Part shown: piece after piece, positions 14,103 through 15,996 of the stretch
Position numbering within the stretch: the stretch's first letter is position 1
Layout: the number at the start of each line of letters is the position of its first letter
DNA from: Clostridia bacterium
Lineage (GTDB): Bacteria; Bacillota; Clostridia; Christensenellales; Borkfalkiaceae
Assembly: GCA_017631725.1 (NCBI GenBank)
Contig: JAGBSS010000158.1
Span: forward strand, 1-15,996
DNA: 15,996 bases
Direction: 5' to 3'
The notes under the pieces: generated by a model
Databases searched by the model: none
What the model was told of the DNA's origin: nothing
The model's input: the letters and a program-made list of their open reading frames with translations, nothing else
Made by a program: the position numbers and the translations under genes

Positions 14103-14699
14103 TTATTTTTTATTTAATCTTTCTCCAACTGCACCACCGGGATGAATAAGTGCAAATTGCTCGTTTTTAAACCCTGTTTCTTCTATTAATGCAGTTTGCA
14201 ACGAGTGGAATATCATACAAAGTGCGGTGGTAGAAGTTGTGCCTTGTGAATTATACCTGTCCGTTTCTCTATTAACGTGTTGTTTTAAAACAACGTCTGA
14301 ACTTAAGGCAAGCGGGCTTTCCATATTTTCAGTTACGGAAATTATTTTTACGTTTTTGCTTTTGCATATGTCTATAATAGGGAGAAGTTCTTTTGTTTTT
14401 CCACCACGAGAAGCAAAAATCATAACGTCACCGTCTTGTAAAAACCCTGTTGCACCGTGAACGGCTTCTGCAGGAGAGATAAACCTTGCAGGGCGTTCTA
14501 TGCAACAAAGCAAGTGCGCCATGTGTTGGCAAATTATTCCCGAATGCCCGCAACCGCAAGTGCCAATTCTTTGTGCGTTTTTAAGTAAATCAACGGCTTT
14601 TGAAAAGGCTTCTTCATCGAAAAAAGAGAGCATTTCTTCTATGCATTCTTTTTCAATTTGATAGGCTTGTTTTACAATTTCTAACGTTTGTTTATTCAT
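14103..14699 (-). CDS. SIS-domain sugar-phosphate isomerase-like protein
   Basis: A 198-aa single SIS-domain protein of the KdsD/GutQ type without CBS domains. IGTCGCGHSGII (45-56) is the phosphate-binding entry, AEAVHGATG is at 77-85, SRGGKTKEL (97-105) the sugar-phosphate loop, and HPGGAVGERL (186-195) the C-terminal signature shared with arabinose-5-phosphate isomerases. It most likely interconverts an aldose and a ketose phosphate; the substrate cannot be read from sequence. It has its own promoter and GGAGAA site, is followed by a YjbQ-family gene, and diverges from a triosephosphate-isomerase-like gene. That pairing suggests the two isomerases act on linked intermediates. Confidence 0.85.
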   Translation of the reverse strand: MNKQTLEIVKQAYQIEKECIEEMLSFFDEEAFSKAVDLLKNAQRIGTCGCGHSGIICQHMAHLLCCIERPARFISPAEAVHGATGFLQDGDVMIFASRGGKTKELLPIIDICKSKNVKIISVTENMESPLALSSDVVLKQHVNRETDRYNSQGTTSTTALCMIFHSLQTALIEETGFKNEQFALIHPGGAVGERLNKK

Positions 14700-14737
14700 A
14701 ATTCTCCATAGCGTTTTATAACTATTTGTGTAAAAAA

Positions 14738-14767
14738 ATTATATCATAGCACAAGAAACTTTGTCAA
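14738..14767 (-). promoter_or_regulatory. Promoter of the SIS-yjbQ operon
   Basis: On the minus strand TTGACA (14762-14767) and TATAAT (14738-14743) have 18-bp spacing, with a start near 14731. The 9-bp direct repeat ATCATAGCA occurs at 14743-14751, next to the -10, and again at 14789-14797. Confidence 0.75.
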
Positions 14768-14827
14768 TGCAAAAAAAAGGGTAAAGAAATCATAGCATAA
14801 TCAACCTATTTTCTTTTACTTTAAAAG

Positions 14828-14863
14828 CATAATTTTTACAAAAAATAAAATAGTAAAATTATG
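14828..14863. repeat. Inverted repeat between the divergent operons
   Basis: CATAATTTTTAC (14828-14839) and GTAAAATTATG (14853-14863) are inverted arms differing by one T, with a 13-bp spacer. They sit about 35 bp upstream of the rightward -35 box. They may be an operator, but AT-rich sequence makes chance possible. Confidence 0.3.
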
Positions 14864-14896
14864 TTTAAAATATTTCCTTAAAGAGCTAAGTTTCTA

Positions 14897-14926
14897 TTGA
14901 CATTGTTAGTTTTTAATAGTTATAAT
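14897..14926 (+). promoter_or_regulatory. Promoter of the TIM-like and yjbQ operon
   Basis: TTGACA (14897-14902) and TATAAT (14921-14926) are consensus boxes with 18-bp spacing. The start is near 14933, and AAGGAG follows in a short leader before the ATG at 14959. Confidence 0.78.
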
Positions 14927-14958
14927 TTAATTAATAAAGTTATAAAAGGAGCGACCTT

Positions 14959-15675
14959 ATGAAACAAAAAATAAGAACACCTTACTTTGAAATTGGCACA
15001 AAAAATTATATTTGGGGAGATACCGTGCTTGAATATGCTATTGCCGCAGACAAGGCTGCAGAAAAGTACGATATCGACGTGTTGTTTATAACTCCGGCAA
15101 CTGAAATTAGAAGGGTTTGTGAAAACACAAAACACCTTATCGTTTTAGCACCTTATATGGACACTTTAAGACCGGGCCGTGGCATGGCAGACGTTTTACC
15201 TGAAGGCTTAAAGGCTGCAGGTGCAAAGGGTGTTGTTATAAATCACTGCGAAAAGCCTATGTCTTTACCACAAATGAAAAAGACCATTGAAAGGGCAAAA
15301 GAATTAGACTTTTTAGTATTTGCTTGTGCAGATACGATAGAAGAAGCAAAGGCTCTTGCTCAACTTCACCCAGACATTTTAAATCCAGAACCATCTGAAC
15401 TTATCGGTGGCACTGGTGGTGGCGTAAGCAGTATGGATTACGTTAAAACGGTTATTAAAGAAATAAAATCAATTGATGAAAACATTTTAGTAGAACAAGC
15501 CGCAGGTATTACTAACGGTCAACAAGTTTACGATTTTATTATGGCTGGTTCAGAAGCAGCGGGTGCGGCATCTGGAATTATGAACGCAAAAGACCCAATT
15601 GCTATGATAGATGAAATGATTGCTGCAACAAGGCGTGCGGCAGACGATTTAAAAAAATTAAAGGAAGGTAAATAA
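14959..15675 (+). CDS. Archaeal-type triosephosphate-isomerase-like protein
   Basis: A 238-aa TIM barrel in the short, archaeal-like form of the family. Catalytic positions appear conserved: Lys15 in IGTKNYIWG, His96 in INHCEKP and Glu144 in NPEPSELIGG. The phosphate loops GGTGGGVSS (150-158) and GITNGQQV with AAGAASGIM (202-208) are also present. Cys97 replaces the usual Ser of the NHSE motif. It could be the housekeeping glycolytic enzyme, but bacterial housekeeping TpiA is normally the longer type found in a gap-pgk-tpi cluster. Here the partners are a SIS isomerase and YjbQ proteins, so a paralog acting on another short sugar phosphate is more likely. The next gene starts 2 nt after its stop. 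Confidence 0.85.
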   Translation: MKQKIRTPYFEIGTKNYIWGDTVLEYAIAADKAAEKYDIDVLFITPATEIRRVCENTKHLIVLAPYMDTLRPGRGMADVLPEGLKAAGAKGVVINHCEKPMSLPQMKKTIERAKELDFLVFACADTIEEAKALAQLHPDILNPEPSELIGGTGGGVSSMDYVKTVIKEIKSIDENILVEQAAGITNGQQVYDFIMAGSEAAGAASGIMNAKDPIAMIDEMIAATRRAADDLKKLKEGK

Positions 15676-15677
15676 TT

Positions 15678-15996
15678 ATGGTTTATAGAGAAAAAATTGA
15701 ACTTCAATCAAATGATAGGGCTATAACTTTTCATAACATAACAAGCCAAGTTGCAGAGATTATAAAACGCTCAAAAATCTCTAATGGCATAGTAAGCATT
15801 TATTCTCATCACACAACTTGCTCTGTAATAACGCAAGAACTTGCATTTGATATGTCAATTACAGGTTTAGAAACATTACAACAAGACTTTGTAGAATGTT
15901 TACAAAAAATAATGCCAGACTGCACGAGAGAAGGCATTTATCTTCACCCCGGTCCAAAGGCACTCGTTTTTGCTGAAGAACACGGCGAAGATGCAA
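15678..15996 (+). CDS. YjbQ-family protein, second copy, cut by window end
   Basis: The first 106 residues of an open frame that runs off the window. It has SHHTTCSVITQE at 43-54, LQQDFVECLQKIMPD and HPGP, aligning with the long copy at 13441-14070 (shared IELQS near the N-terminus and IMP/MIPD). It starts 2 nt after the TIM-like stop with a GGAAGG element in the last codons of that gene, so it is co-transcribed. The two copies are clearly diverged paralogs, not a recent duplication. Confidence 0.85.
   Translation, partial: MVYREKIELQSNDRAITFHNITSQVAEIIKRSKISNGIVSIYSHHTTCSVITQELAFDMSITGLETLQQDFVECLQKIMPDCTREGIYLHPGPKALVFAEEHGEDA

Noticed and set aside
13441..15996. Recent tandem duplication or mobile element creating the two YjbQ copies
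   Set aside because: The copies differ in length and sequence, lie on opposite strands in separate operons, and no flanking repeats or transposase are seen.
1..15996. CRISPR array, tRNA or rRNA gene, insertion sequence or retron-like element
   Set aside because: No regularly spaced repeats, cloverleaf-like segments, transposase or reverse transcriptase motifs were found on either strand.

Overview
The window looks like a chromosomal stretch from an anaerobic, low-GC Gram-positive bacterium (Clostridia-like Firmicutes). The evidence is strong AT richness, Gram-positive style lipoproteins, a one-polypeptide pyruvate:ferredoxin oxidoreductase, and the classic Firmicute gene order ecfA1-ecfA2-ecfT-truA-rplM-rpsI. 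TGA is used as a stop codon. I cannot name the species.

Layout: (1) 117-1305, rsmG and a SLOG/YpsA-type gene overlapping by 4 nt. (2) 1402-4198, an amino-acid ABC uptake operon (lipoprotein receptor, permease, ATPase) ending with a YerC/TrpR-type regulator; its promoter has helically phased A-tracts upstream and a perfect 10-bp inverted repeat over the -10 box. (3) 4280-7819, nifJ on the minus strand. (4) 7998-11240, an ECF transporter energizing module plus truA. (5) 11286-12341, rplM-rpsI behind a probable L13-type leader RNA, with a second set of phased A-tracts. (6) 12425-13313, a three-gene accessory island: a small Xre repressor, a 59-aa LITAF-like protein and an FxLYD-type lipoprotein. 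(7) 13441-15996, a mirror-image locus: SIS isomerase plus YjbQ on the minus strand, diverging from an archaeal-type triosephosphate-isomerase-like gene plus a second YjbQ, which is cut by the window end.

How they fit together: NifJ supports fermentative pyruvate oxidation. The ECF module would energize vitamin or metal uptake, but no S-component is present here. The ABC operon imports an amino acid, perhaps under control of its own YerC-type regulator. The last locus looks like a small sugar-phosphate module of unassigned function and is the best candidate for an undescribed system.

Two sequence-level patterns cut across the genes. First, rsmG and ecfA1 both have good promoters whose predicted start points fall on or next to the ATG, with no Shine-Dalgarno, which suggests leaderless mRNAs. 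Second, genes outside the island almost always use NAC rather than NAT before a valine (GTN) codon (about 60 to 1 by eye), whereas the three island genes do the opposite (0 to 6). This supports separate ancestry of the island.
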